This document shows, one piece after another, positions 21,527 to 21,715 of a DNA stretch of 21,715 nucleotides. A model generated the notes under the pieces. It did no database searches. It had not been told where the DNA came from and saw only the letters and a list, made by a program, of their open reading frames with translations. The stretch comes from Actinomycetota bacterium. GTDB taxonomy: Bacteria; Actinomycetota; Acidimicrobiia; Acidimicrobiales; Ilumatobacteraceae. Position numbers and translations under genes: made by a program. The stretch covers positions 1-21,715 of the forward strand of contig RGGX01000007.1 in assembly GCA_010024485.1 (NCBI GenBank), in the 5' to 3' direction. Position 1 is the stretch's first letter. Every line of letters starts with the position of its first letter.

Positions 21527-21545
21527 GCGGGGGTCAGCCCCCCGC
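21527..21545. terminator. Strong GC hairpin between dienelactone hydrolase and tag stops
   Basis: GCGGGGG (21527-21533), loop TCAG, CCCCCCGC (21538-21545): seven pairs with one bulged C. It starts right after the first gene's TGA, and the loop contains the opposite gene's stop (21534-21536). Bidirectional terminator candidate. Confidence 0.5.
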
Positions 21546-21715
21546 GCGGTGGCATCCCTCCAGATGATCGTCGACGAGACCCATCGACTGCATGAGGGCG
21601 TACATGGTCGTCGGCCCGACGAACGACCATCCGCGTCGACGCAGATCTCGCGACAACCTCTGGGAGGTCTCGCTCGTGGCCGGAACCGAGGCCATCGCGC
21701 GTGGCCGGGGTCGTT
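21534..21715 (-). CDS. tag: DNA-3-methyladenine glycosylase I, C-terminal part (5' end cut by window)
   Basis: The last 60 codons of a base-excision-repair glycosylase that removes 3-methyladenine from DNA. The visible tail reads MASVPATSETSQRLSRDLRR, GWSFVGPTTMYALMQSMGL, then VDDHLEGCHRA. The RRxGWxFVGPTTxYAxMQxxGxVxDH signature and the His-x3-Cys pair (HLEGC), which with an N-terminal Cys and His binds the structural zinc in Tag, identify the family. The remaining ~130 residues lie outside the window. It converges on the broken dienelactone hydrolase gene, with 7 bases between stops. Confidence 0.92.
   Translation of the reverse strand, partial: RPRPRAMASVPATSETSQRLSRDLRRRGWSFVGPTTMYALMQSMGLVDDHLEGCHRAGG

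Noticed and set aside
1..21715. CRISPR arrays, tRNA/rRNA genes, transposases, phage genes, toxin-antitoxin or defence modules
   Set aside because: None seen on either strand: no regular direct repeats, no tRNA-like cloverleaf in the short intergenic gaps, and no matching protein motifs.

Overview
This is a gene-dense, very GC-rich window (I judge about 70% G+C by eye, not computed). Third codon positions are strongly G/C and GTG starts are frequent. Together with the gene content this fits a high-GC actinomycete-type chromosome (Actinomycetota, possibly Acidimicrobiia or a relative); the lineage is inference. I see 21 protein-coding loci: the two at the window edges are partial and one is broken. 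I find no tRNA, rRNA, CRISPR array, insertion sequence or phage gene, and no gene-free stretch over 300 bases. It reads as core metabolism and housekeeping, not an accessory island.

Layout, left to right. (1) 1-2693, minus strand: LOG-family nucleotide phosphoribohydrolase, M20-type Zn carbamoylase and nitrilase-type N-carbamoyl amino-acid hydrolase, a probable nucleobase/hydantoin catabolic cluster. (2) 2762-4381: a long acyl-CoA dehydrogenase resembling methylsuccinyl-CoA dehydrogenase. (3) 4382-6018: a HAD hydrolase and two small conserved proteins. (4) 6098-9838: an operon of a thioredoxin-fold protein without CxxC, the helicase HrpB and a TauE/SafE-type permease. (5) 9879-11540: class I fumarase, facing an ABC-F ATPase. 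(6) 13200-16862: an SGNH-hydrolase lipoprotein, a flavin disulfide reductase and an MFS exporter. (7) 17007-20820: a small membrane protein, an alpha/beta hydrolase coupled to a TesB-like thioesterase, and acetoacetyl-CoA synthetase. (8) 20884-21715: a broken dienelactone hydrolase and the C-terminal end of DNA-3-methyladenine glycosylase I.

Two architectural regularities stand out. First, nearly every gene that begins a transcription unit has a TANNNT hexamer ending exactly 6 (sometimes 7) bases before its ATG/GTG, the hallmark of leaderless transcription. It occurs at 11 starts and was used here to fix several start codons. Second, all six convergent gene pairs have stop codons between 13 bases apart and 20 bases overlapping, and several of these junctions fold into compact GC hairpins that could terminate both directions. 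The clearest single anomalies are the dienelactone hydrolase gene, which has lost about 18-20 codons together with a frameshift, and a perfect 10-bp inverted repeat with arms 42 bp apart in the MFS/small-membrane-protein intergenic region. I did not find a convincing wholly new multi-gene system.
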